A stretch of DNA of 64,000 nt. It comes from Gautieria morchelliformis (Eukaryota; Basidiomycota; Agaricomycetes; Gomphales; Gomphaceae). A program made the position numbers and the translations under genes. Positions within the stretch are counted from its first letter, which is position 1; the number at the start of each line of letters is the position of its first letter. The stretch covers positions 24,229-88,228 of the forward strand of contig WHVA01000474.1 of the NCBI GenBank assembly GCA_015179125.1, given 5' to 3'. The notes beneath the pieces are model-generated. The model saw only the letters and a program-made list of their open reading frames with translations, had not been told where the DNA came from and made no database searches. Positions 55,141 to 64,000 of this stretch are shown here, piece after piece.

Positions 55141-56315
55141 TTCCGAGGTTTAAACAAGATCTCGAAAAAAGATCGGTATCCATTGCCATTGATTGCTGAC
55201 TTACTTGATGCCCCAAACAATGCTCGCATCTATACGAAGATTGACCTTCATCACGCTTACCACCTCGTATGGGTGGCCGAGGGTGACGAATGGAAAACCG
55301 CCTTCAGGACTCGCTATGGGTCGTTTGAATGGTTGGTTATGCCATTTGGTCTTACTAACGGCCCTGCTGCTTTCCAGAGATTCATGAACGAGATTTTCGC
55401 CGACCTTTTGGACGTTTGTGTGGTGGTATACTTGGATGACATTATAATCTATTCCAGCGACCCCACCAAACATGTTGAACATGTCAAGGAAGTCTTGCGA
55501 CGCCTGCGACTCAACAACCTCTTCGCCAAAGAGGACAAATGCGAGTTTCATCGTGACTCGGTTGAATTCCTCGGCTACATGCTCTCTCCTGAGGGCCTCA
55601 CTATGGTGGACGACAAGGTAAAGGTCATTCAAGACTGGCCTGAACCTCGCAAAGTTCGCGACATCCAATCTTTCCTCGGTTTCACCAATTTCTACCGACG
55701 TTTCATTCACAACTACTCGGACATCACCATTCCTCTCACCCAACTTACCCGCAAGGGTACCCCTTGGAACTTTTCCGAATATTGTCGACAAGCCTTCAAC
55801 CTGTTGAAAAAGGCGTTCACTACGGCTCCTATCCTTACCCACTGGATTCCTGATCTTCCACTAATCGTAGAGACTGATGCTTCAGATTACGCTTTAGCGG
55901 CAATCTTATCGTTGCGAACCTTGGAAGGTGAACTTCATCCCGTCGCTTTTCACTCCTGCACATTCACCTCTACCGAGCTCAACTACGATGTTCACGACAA
56001 GGGACTCCTAGCGATCTTTGAAGCTTTTCAACGCTGGCGACACTACCTTGAGGGTTCTGGCGACCCTGTCAACGTTATAACTGATCATAAGAACCTCAAA
56101 TACTTTTCAACAAGGAAGCTCTTAACCCATCGACAAGCTCGGTGGTCAGAATACCTCTCCCAATTCAACCTCGCCATCCGTTTCCGACCTGGCCACCTCG
56201 GAATGAAGCCTGACTCTCTCACTAGACGATGGGATGTCTACCTTAAAGAGGGGAATAGCGACTATGCCACCATAAACCCACAGAACCTACGGCCAGTGTT
56301 TACTCAACACCAGCT
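55141..56315 (+). pseudogene. Gypsy element D: reverse transcriptase and RNase H, 5'-truncated
   Basis: Starts inside RT (RGLNKISKKDRYPLPLIADL). It contains RIYTKIDLHHAYHLVWVAEG, FGLTNGPAAFQRFMNEIFAD and the catalytic box VVYLDDIIIYSSD. The connection and RNase H follow (LPLIVETDASDYALAAILSL, NVITDHKNLKYFSTRKLLTH), ending in the linker NPQNLRPVFTQHQ. The frame is open but lacks gag, protease and the RT N-terminus. It is split at 56315 by copia element C and continues at 61448 with target duplication CAGCT. Confidence 0.9.
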
Positions 56316-56803
56316 TGTAGAGGACAGGAATTATAGGCAGTAGGTATGGACTTGTTGCTCAAAAGAATAGACTAGAAATTAATTCACTCTCTCAGTGAAT
56401 TTAGTTGTCACTGTAAATATATTATACACTACCTAGAAATTAATTCACTACAGAGTATTTCTAGGTCAATAAATCGAAGGAACACTAGACTAATTTACTT
56501 GCCTCTCTGAGTGAATTTAGTTGTCACTGAGAGAGGGGGAAATCTGTCTCACTGTGCATGTACTACTACCCGGCCCTTTAGCGCCCAAGAGCTCGCGCGT
56601 CGAAGTCGTTTCAGGTGCAGCCGCCTATGAAAGTAGAAATAACAAAATGAAATGGAGAGGTAGGGAGTGACTGGAAAATTTCGAAAATAAACAGAGAAAT
56701 GAATGCATGGTACAAGAACAATATGAGAAGAAATTGAAACACCATACAGTAAATTGAATATATTATGCTTGATTTTGGTGCAGGAGCATAAATGCACCCA
56801 ACA
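56316..56803 (-). repeat. 3' LTR of copia element C (488 bp)
   Basis: Full-length LTR containing two copies of GTGAATTTAGTTGTCACTG about 106 bp apart (near 56394 and 56511). Confidence 0.92.
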
Positions 56804-56816
56804 CGCCCCCTCAAGC

Positions 56817-58316
56817 TTAATATATTCCGATTTGCTCGTTGAGGATCTTCACTCTAGGACTAGGAAGTCCTTTAGTGAGAATATCTGCCAACATTTGTTC
56901 GGTTGGCAAATAAACGAGCTTGGCTTGTTGATTTTTGATTATATCTCGAAGGAAATATAATCTGATGTCGAAATGTTTGGTTCTCGTGTGTTGTTGAGTG
57001 CCATACGTGATTGTAATGGCTGATTGATTGTCTGAATAAACTTGGATGGGTCTGTTCAGTGGTTGGAATATTTCAGAAATAAAATGGCGCATCCAGAGAG
57101 CCTCTTTGCCCGCATGGGTCAGGGCGACGAATTCGGCTTCAGTTGATGAGAGGGCTACTATCGACTGTTTCTGGCAACTCCATGAAACAGTGCCCCCATC
57201 AATCTGAAATAAATATGCCGAATACGAACGCCTATGACTCTGTGAACCCCAATCCGCATCTGAATACCCCATCAAGCCGTCTCGATTTCTTCCAAGTGTG
57301 AGCTTGTAATGCTTCGTGCCTTTCAAATATTTGAAGACACGTTTGACTGCATTCCAATGTGTGCCCCCTGGATTTTCGAGGAATTGCGAGAGCAGTGACA
57401 CCGCAAATGCAATGTCAGGTCGAGTGGCTACAGCTGCCCACATCAGTGATCCTATCGCTTGCCTGTATGGAAACTTCGACATGGCTTTCTTGCCTCTCTC
57501 TGTAGAAGGACATTGGTCTTTAGATAATTTAACGGCTGGATCAAGAGGCGTAGCATAAGCTTTCGCATCTTCGAGATTGAATTTTTTGATGATCTTCTTG
57601 ATATATGCGGGTTGTGAAATTGCAATGGTTTTCTTCTGCCAGTCTCTTTCGATTTTGAGGTTCAATAGCCAATGAATCTCGCCTATATCTTTCATACTGA
57701 AGACCTGAGCAAGATCTCATTTGACTTCGTCCAGGACTGACTGATTCTCAGCTGTGATGGTGAGGTCGTCTACAGCTGTTGCAATGATCACATGCCCCTT
57801 TCCGCCACGTCTATAAAATACAGCCCCATCTGTGGCTGACGTAGTGAATCCTAACTTGTGGAATTCACCACTTAGACGTTTGTACCATTCCCTTCCAGAT
57901 TGTTTGAGGCCGTAGAGTGCTTTCTTCAAAATTAGCACTTCGTCTTTGTCTCCGGACTCATATCCATACGGCTGCTTCATGTAAATAGGTTCAGGCAATG
58001 TAGCATTGAGGTATGCATAGTCCACGTCCATTTGATGAATAGGCCAGTCATTCCTAGCAGCAATGGCGCATATGATCCGCAGGGAGGATAACTGAGCAAC
58101 AGGTGAGTATGTCTCATCATAGTCGACTCCAAACTTCTGTGTGAAGCCTTGGGCAACCATTCTCGATTTAGGCATTATTGGTTTCCCTTCTGGATTACGC
58201 TTCCAAAGGTAGACCCATTTATTACTGACAATATTGGCTCCAGGAGGTGGTTTAGCTCGTTCCACACTCCCTTGTCGATTAGGGCCTCGTACTCTTTGTC
58301 CATTGATTTCTTCCAC
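56817..58316 (-). pseudogene. Copia C reverse transcriptase and RNase H
   Basis: Minus-strand frames 58316-57717 and 57695-56817 carry RT (VSNKWVYLWKRNPEGKPIMP, RMVAQGFTQKFGVDYDETYS, ALYGLKQSGREWYKRL, catalytic TAVDDLTITAEN) and RNase H (GYSDADWGSQSHRRS, HTRTKHFDIRLYFLRD). A TGA at about 57718 separates DEVK from DLAQVFSMKDIGEIHW, where CGA would be expected. A 1-nt loss near 58250 shifts it out of frame with the upstream integrase. Confidence 0.9.
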
Positions 58317-61060
58317 ATAGGATTATTCAGAGCTTCGTCTGCATTGCTAGGTTCAATTTTACTCAAATCCGGCGCCTTGTTATTGTTTTGACCGTCGGTT
58401 GGAAACGCACTGATGGCAAACTCATAGCTACTGATGCCATCAATCTCGGAGGATAATTCTTGGTCGAATAAATCTTCTTTATGGTCCTCAATGTCCTCGT
58501 AAGCTAGCGTAGTCATATGTGCGCCAGCTTGTCTCTGAGTTTGAGATCTTGTTACGGGACCTGATGGGGCCGGCTGCACTTGTTGTTGACGGATCCTTTC
58601 GCTTCTCCTTATCGGTTCAGCTTCTCTAGGTCTGTCATCAACTGCCTGAATAGGTTGCAGCTCTTCAAGATATTCCTCTGGTGCACTTTCATCAATTTCT
58701 TCGATCTTTGCCTCTTCGCTGACTAAGCAACCGGGCACAGGCACTGATGCCGGAATGGCCTTCTTCTCCTCTCTAGACGTAGGTAGCTTGGATTCCTCAA
58801 TAGAAATGATTGGGATCTTTCCCTTCTTCATCTCTGAATCAAACACAACGTTCCGCTTGACAGAAACTTTGTGTGAGTCAGGCCAATAAATATAATGACC
58901 ATGACTCTGCGCAGAAATTCCTATCCACCGAGCTCTCTTGGCACGAGCTGCCAATTTATCTCCCTGAGTGACTTTAACGTAGATTTCAGTTCCCCACGCG
59001 TGAACGTCTTTGAGATTCGGTTTTTCATGGTGAATCATCTCGTAGGGCGTTTTATCCGGTAGGGCTCTTGTATGCATCCTATTCCTAAGATAATTGGCAT
59101 GCTGTATCGCATAGCCCCATAATATCTTAGGGAGGCCTGATTCTAACAGCATGGCACGAGTTCTCTCAGTGAGAGTTCGGTTCAGACGTTCGGCAACACC
59201 ATTAGACTCTGGTGTGTCGTGTACCGTCAACTGATGCTTCGTGCCTTGTTTGGCTAGATGCTGTTCGAATTCAGAGCTCGTATATTCGCCCCCTCGATCA
59301 GAAACAAGTGCCTTGATGTGCACATTTCTCTGTCGAAGCATTAAAGCTTCATAGAGCTTGTACTTTGAGAATGCTTCTGATTTGTTCGCCATGAGATAGA
59401 TCACCGATTCTCTTGAGTAGTCATCGATAAAGGAGACATAATATGACTTTTTATCGATCGTGAGGTGTCTTGCAGGTCCCCAGACATCAGAATAAATTCT
59501 GTCACCGAATTTTGATGTTCGGTCTCTGGGTTCTCGAGGAAGAGGTTTGCGTGTAATCTTGGCCTGAATACATGCATCACAGACAATTCTATCGCCTGTG
59601 GAGCTCAGTTCAATGCCCAATATCATGCCACGATTTAACAGATGTTGTAGGGACTTCTGTGAGATATGCCCCATTTTTTGATGAATTTCCATGGCAGACA
59701 AACACATATGGGCTTGAGCACTTGGTGACAGGAGGTCTAGTCGATATAAGCCATTGACCTTCGGTGCTTGCATCAATACCCTTCCAGCAGTGTTAGATAT
59801 TGTGCATTTCTGGCCACCGAGTCGAATATCGTAGCCAGCATCATCGCACCGACCGATCGAGACGAGGGTAGCAGCAATCTTGGGTGCATAGTATGTATCT
59901 TGCAAAGTGACTTCTACTGTTTTATCTCCAACCTTATTGGATAATACGAGCAGTCCTGAACCGAAGGCATCAAAAGTGCCTTTGTTGGCTACTCGGATAG
60001 TCCTTGGCTGTGAGAATTGACAGTAGTTCCTCAATAAATTTTTATGAGGAGTCATATGCGATGTCGTTCCGGTGTCGAGTATGACTATAACTCCTGAGGA
60101 TGTGCTCAGATTGAAATTAGAGCACTCGTCGAAGTTGGTGAAGGCTAGATGCCCATCATCACTTTCCTCAGAAGAGGACTCTTCTTCGGCAACATTCGCT
60201 TTTGCTTTACCCTTCTTCTTCTTCTTGCCTTTGGCTTTTTTCTTCTGACGTGGTCCTTGACCTTCTTTACCACCTCCCTTAGCCCAGCAATTTTCAATGG
60301 AATGTCCAGGCTTTTTGCAGTTGGTGCATATATGCGCCTTCTGCGCCTTCTGGTCCTTCTTAGTAGATGAACCAATAAACACCTGCTCTTCTTGCGGGAG
60401 TGTTTTCTTCCTGTCATACTGAGCCTTTAGTACCCTAATAATATTATCAGGGACTAATGGCATCCCGCATTCTTCAAGCGAAGTGGTAAGGGCGTTCATG
60501 ACTGCCTCATAGGATGGTGGAAGTGACGCAAGGATTATGTCCATGAATTCTTCTTCAGAAACTCTGGCTCCCATCTCATTAAGACGAGCATATAGGTCTT
60601 GGGCCTTGTCCAAATGATCTCTCAAGTCTCCATCCTCAGGACATCTCATACTGCGGAGTTGTCTCTGCAGGCTGGTGAGGACCATCTTGGGCTTTTTGGT
60701 CATTTCATTGACCAATGCATCCCAAGTCTCTTTTGCTGTCTTTTGCTTCTGTAGCATCAGGGCTAATGACTCTGACACTGAGACGATGATTTGGGTCTTG
60801 TCTTGTCCTTCTCTAGCAAGATATCTCTCCAGCTTCTCCTCAGCCTTGTCCATCTGAGTTTCCTCAGCTTCTGTAAGGATATGGCCTGGGGGCATGACTG
60901 GAGGATCAGGAGGTCGAGTGACTCTCCCTTCTACATGCTTGAGTAGATTTTTGGACTCGAAATAGCTGATGAGAGTGGCTTGCCACAATGGCCAATTACT
61001 TCCATCAGTAGCAAGCTTCTCAACACCCAATATCTTCTCAGAAGTGTCTCCGGGGCCCAT
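58175..61060 (-). CDS. Copia C gag, protease and integrase (961-codon open frame)
   Basis: Starts MGPGDTSEKILGVEKLATDG. Gag with a CCHC knuckle (CTNCKKPGHSIENC), basic cluster (KKKAKGKKKKKGKAK), protease (VILDTGTTSHMTPH), integrase HHCC region (HQKMGHISQKSLQHLL, CDACIQAKI) and DDE core (YSDVWGPARHLTIDKKSYYV, SDRGGEYTSSEF, DTPESNGVAERLNRTL). After the integrase come charged linker sequence and the start of RT (WKKSMDKEYEALIDKGVWNE), then the frameshift. The open frame is long, but the polyprotein cannot be completed. Confidence 0.88.
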   Translation of the reverse strand: MGPGDTSEKILGVEKLATDGSNWPLWQATLISYFESKNLLKHVEGRVTRPPDPPVMPPGHILTEAEETQMDKAEEKLERYLAREGQDKTQIIVSVSESLALMLQKQKTAKETWDALVNEMTKKPKMVLTSLQRQLRSMRCPEDGDLRDHLDKAQDLYARLNEMGARVSEEEFMDIILASLPPSYEAVMNALTTSLEECGMPLVPDNIIRVLKAQYDRKKTLPQEEQVFIGSSTKKDQKAQKAHICTNCKKPGHSIENCWAKGGGKEGQGPRQKKKAKGKKKKKGKAKANVAEEESSSEESDDGHLAFTNFDECSNFNLSTSSGVIVILDTGTTSHMTPHKNLLRNYCQFSQPRTIRVANKGTFDAFGSGLLVLSNKVGDKTVEVTLQDTYYAPKIAATLVSIGRCDDAGYDIRLGGQKCTISNTAGRVLMQAPKVNGLYRLDLLSPSAQAHMCLSAMEIHQKMGHISQKSLQHLLNRGMILGIELSSTGDRIVCDACIQAKITRKPLPREPRDRTSKFGDRIYSDVWGPARHLTIDKKSYYVSFIDDYSRESVIYLMANKSEAFSKYKLYEALMLRQRNVHIKALVSDRGGEYTSSEFEQHLAKQGTKHQLTVHDTPESNGVAERLNRTLTERTRAMLLESGLPKILWGYAIQHANYLRNRMHTRALPDKTPYEMIHHEKPNLKDVHAWGTEIYVKVTQGDKLAARAKRARWIGISAQSHGHYIYWPDSHKVSVKRNVVFDSEMKKGKIPIISIEESKLPTSREEKKAIPASVPVPGCLVSEEAKIEEIDESAPEEYLEELQPIQAVDDRPREAEPIRRSERIRQQQVQPAPSGPVTRSQTQRQAGAHMTTLAYEDIEDHKEDLFDQELSSEIDGISSYEFAISAFPTDGQNNNKAPDLSKIEPSNADEALNNPMWKKSMDKEYEALIDKGVWNELNHLLEPILSVINGSTFGSVIQKGNQ

Positions 61061-61065
61061 AACCC
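61053..61065 (-). other. Primer-binding site matching the initiator tRNA-Met anticodon arm
   Basis: Immediately after the 5' LTR the element reads GGGTTATGGGCCC. This is the complement of the GGGCCCATAACCC anticodon stem-loop of initiator tRNA-Met, as in copia elements primed by a half-tRNA. The ATG inside this site is the gag start codon. Confidence 0.75.
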
Positions 61066-61447
61066 TGTAGAGGACAGGAATTATAGGCAGTAGGTATGGA
61101 CTTGTTGCTCAAAAGAATAGACTAGAAATTAATTCACTCTCTCAGTGAATTTAGTTGTCACTGAGAGAGGGGGAAATCTGTCTCACTGTGCATGTACTAC
61201 TACCCGGCCCTTTAGCGCCCAAGAGCTCGCGCGTCGAAGTCATTTCAGACTCCGCTGGGTGCAGCCGCCTATGAAAGTAGAAATAACAAAATGAAATGGA
61301 GAGGTAGGGAGTGACTGGAAAATTTCGAAAATAAACAGAGAAATGAATGCATGGTACAAGAACAATATGAGAAGAAATTGAAACACCATACAGTAAATTG
61401 AATATATTATGCTTGATTTTGGTGCAGGAGCATAAATGCACCCAACA
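61066..61447 (-). repeat. 5' LTR of copia element C, with internal deletion
   Basis: 382 bp, 106 bp shorter than its partner. The deletion falls exactly between the two GTGAATTTAGTTGTCACTG copies of the full LTR. Confidence 0.92.
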
Positions 61448-62973
61448 CAGCTGGCATCATCCCTTAGAGCTACTAACCTCGCTCCCGTCGTACTCCGAGC
61501 TGCTTCGCTGCTTGATACCGAGCAGATCCAAGCTGACATACTAGCAAACCTCCCCTCGGACCCCATAGCCAAGTCGCACCTCGGCTTGGTTAATGACCCG
61601 AGGTGGACCACAGACCCCAAGGGCTTCCTCAAGCTTGACAACCGAACCTATGTTCCAGCGGCCCAAGACCTTCAACTTCGCATCCTGCAATACAAGCATG
61701 ACCACATTCTCTCGGGACACTTCGGGGTCAACAAGACCTTGGAGCTGTTCTGACGAGACTACACTTGGCCAGGGATTAGATCCTTTGTCAAGGAGTATTG
61801 CAAGACTTGCACCATTTGTATGCAAAGCAAGCTGCAATGTCACAAGCCCTGTGGTCTCCTGAAACAACTCCCCGTTCCCGAGAAGCCTTGGAATTCCATC
61901 TCTATGGATTTCATTGAGCAGCTCCCACCTTCATCCGAGTTCACCTCCATACTAGTGATTGTTGACCGCTTCACTAAGCAGGTTATCTTCATTCCAACCA
62001 CAGACAAGATAAGTGTGCAAGAGCTCACCCACCTCTTTGTCCTCCATGTCTTTTCCAAGCATGGAGTCCCCTCACACGTCACCTCAGACAGGGGTTCCAA
62101 GTTCGTCTCGCACTTCTGGCGTTCTCTAGGGAAAGCCTTGGACATGCGGTTGCATTTCACCTTGGGATATCATCCCGAGGGTGACGGTCAGACCGAGCGT
62201 GCTAACCAGACCTTGGAACAGTACCTCAGGATTTACTGCAACTATCAGCAGTCCAACTGGGCTCCGCTCCTTCCCCTAGCCGAGTTCGCTTACAACAATG
62301 CACCTAGTGCAACCACTGATATATCCCCATTCTTTGCTAACAAGGGTTACCACCCGAACCTCGCAGTTCACCCCGAGCGCGACCTCGCCTCGGCACGAGC
62401 TCGAGACTTCATGGTTGACCTGGATGAGCTTCACCAAGAACTTCGCCGCGCCATCCTCAAGGCTCAGAAGACCTACCAAGCCTCGGCCGATGTTCGTTGC
62501 AAGCCCACCCCTGATTTCCAAGTAGGATCCCTCGCCTTTGTAAAGGCACAGTACTTCAGAACAGCTCGGCCCACTAAGAAGCTCGCCGAGAAGTTTTTGG
62601 GTCCTTTGAGATCATTTCCCAAGCGGGTACTCACTCCTTCACCCTTCGACTTCCAGAACACATGCATTCAGTCCATCCAGTATTCCACGTATCCATGCTC
62701 GAACCAGCCTCACCAAACACCATCCTGAACCGAGTTCAGCCGCCTCCACCCCCAGTCATTATCGACGGCGAGCCTGAGTTCGAAGTCTCTGAAATCCTAG
62801 ACTCCAAGATTGATAATAGATGAAAGAGCTGCAAGCTGCTCTATCTCGTTAGGTGGACTGGTTACAAAGGTACCGACGAAGAAACCTCGTGGATCCTCGC
62901 TTCTGAGCTTGATCATGCCTCGGAGCTGGTCACTGACTTCCACGAGTCTTATCTGGAAAGCCAGGACCGTTGA
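61448..62973 (+). pseudogene. Gypsy element D: integrase with chromodomain, broken
   Basis: Shows the linker and zinc-binding region (HDHILSGHFGVNKTLELF, CKTCTICMQSK), core (SISMDFIEQLPPSSEFTSIL, TSDRGSKFVSHFWRSLGKAL, YHPEGDGQTERANQTLEQYL), a GPY/F-like region and a C-terminal chromodomain (KLLYLVRWTGYKGTDEETSW) ending at 62973. Breaks: TGA at 61752 (ELF*RDYTWPG), a 1-nt deletion near 62607 (FLGP, then EIISQAGTHSFTLRLPEH in the next frame) and TGA near 62821 (DNR*KSCK). Confidence 0.9.
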
Positions 62974-64000
62974 CTGCTCTATGATCATTCCTTTTAATCC
63001 CATGACTTCCCAGTAGTTAGATAACAAAATCCCCTCGCAATCGAACAAAACAGAACAATCAATAAATCCAAGAAAAATTCCATTATTCCATTACTAGTTT
63101 ACTCCAACATCCTCATATCTTCCCCTCGCTTCCCTCGCTATCCTTGCCCGACTCCTCCTCATTACTACTACTACTTCGCTCCACTAGACCCCATGTCCCC
63201 CATAATTCGCCAAATCTCTCGCCGCTGCATCCGCTTCAAATAATTTCGCCTCCTCCTTATCCTCGTAACTCTACATCTGCCCTGTTCATCCTGTCATTCG
63301 CAGCCCTAAACTCCCCAACAACTCGCACACCTTCTCTCCAACCTCACCAACCTTCTTTCCCACATCCCTCACCGCTGCTATCAGTTCCTTCATCTCCACA
63401 CTTTCTCTGACCTTTTCGTCTTCTTGTCCTTCTTTACCTTCCGACCTTCCTCCACCTCGGCTACCTCCCCTCACTCTGCCTCGCTCCCCAACTTTCCCTG
63501 TTCTCGCTCTGTCTCCCTTCCATCCGCTCCACCCTCGCCTCCAAGTTCTGCTCAACCCAGTCACTTGAGTCTCCATCCCCCACCTTGTCCCGAACCTTGG
63601 CCTCCTTCCTCGGCCTCGGTCCATCCTCACTGTCCTCACTCCGTGCCCATTTCTTGCCCTGCTCGCCTGACCCTTCCCCTTGTTCGCTTACTGCGGCGGC
63701 CGTGGGCTATACTGCAGCCCAGCGACCGTGTCCTGCACCCAAACGCAGGCCCCAAGGTCGGCGAGCCCATAGTCGAGGCGTCACGGTGTGCAAACAGGTG
63801 TAGTCGCGCTCTTCGCAGCATGTGCACCTCGCCTCAGCCTTGGTCGCGATTGCACTCGCGAGGTCCTCCGTCGGTGAGCTTGTACCCGTATAGGGACAAG
63901 TCGGTGGGGTGGCAGGAGAACAGCATGCGTTTATACTAGTCAAGTCAGCGACGTCCTTACAAGACCACACTTGGCACTCACCTTTTTGCCTTTCGGCCCT
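62974..64000. other. Right end, no supportable gene
   Basis: No gypsy D LTR or polypurine tract is recognisable after the chromodomain. Between 63280 and 63970 both strands carry long open frames of low-complexity sequence. The minus strand has Arg/Gly-rich text with a helical piece (VEMKELIAAVRDVGKKVGEV) and, nearer the edge, a Cys-rich string (ARCTCCEERDYTC) that could belong to a retroelement gag running off the window. Too weak to call. Confidence 0.35.

Larger units (their letters stand above)
56316..61447 (-). mobile_element. Ty1/copia element C, degraded, nested in gypsy D
   Basis: LTRs 56316-56803 and 61066-61447 (TGTAGAGGAC...CACCCAACA on the plus strand), 5-bp duplications CAGCT (56311-56315, 61448-61452) and gag-pol on the minus strand. 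The 488-bp LTR is the family found solo at 30139 and 34247. Removing the element rejoins gypsy D as HQ-LASSLRATNLAP. Confidence 0.93.

Noticed and set aside
63286-63970. Arg/Gly-rich minus frames and a Cys-rich string at the right edge
   Set aside because: Low complexity with open frames on both strands; a gag fragment is possible but cannot be shown without sequence beyond the window.

Overview
The window is nuclear DNA of a filamentous basidiomycete, most likely an Agaricomycete. The evidence is many very short introns (about 41-60 nt), gene families such as the eIF2B alpha subunit, GIR2 and MRP21, and a transposon load of Ty3/gypsy chromoviruses, Ty1/copia elements, a DIRS-like element and Helitrons. 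The species cannot be named from the sequence.

Region 1 (1-18482) is a host gene island. In order it holds: an XMAP215/Stu2 microtubule polymerase (minus, cut by the left edge); an unidentified 196-residue protein (minus); eIF2B alpha/GCN3 (plus); an unidentified 122-residue basic protein (minus); an 80-residue cysteine-rich protein in six tiny exons (plus); a cyclin K/Ctk2-like transcriptional cyclin (plus); the RWD protein GIR2/RWDD1 (minus); an unidentified 160-residue gene (minus); and mitochondrial ribosomal protein bS21m/MRP21 (minus). Several of these have exons too short to show as open frames. I rebuilt them by splicing, and most models close exactly in frame. A 758-bp terminal-inverted-repeat element and a small fold-back sequence lie between genes. 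GIR2 and eIF2B alpha both belong to translation control, but nothing suggests the genes form a cluster with one function.

Region 2 (about 18.7-37.5 kb) is a nest of LTR elements. It has a solo LTR with target duplication CATAT, an old gypsy element (E) and, inside E, two related gypsy chromoviruses in the order LTR-A-LTR-B-LTR. Copy A has lost its 3' part. Copy B keeps the integrase chromodomain and then an additional 646-codon ORF of unknown function before the 3' LTR. Two 488-bp solo LTRs of a copia family have landed inside B.

Region 3 (37456-46589) holds two Helitrons abutting head to tail: a non-autonomous one full of tandem repeats and one coding a Rep-helicase. The 5' side of the second is fused to the LTR-gag end of another retroelement, whose LTR carries a 14-bp minisatellite of about 61 copies.

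Region 4 (46606-62973) holds a complete young copia element with seemingly identical LTRs and an uninterrupted 1497-residue polyprotein, a DIRS-like fragment into which it inserted, and a gypsy element split by a second, decayed copia element. The last kilobase has no gene I can support. Most premature stops in the decayed elements are CGA to TGA or CAA to TAA, which points to C-to-T mutation of repeats.
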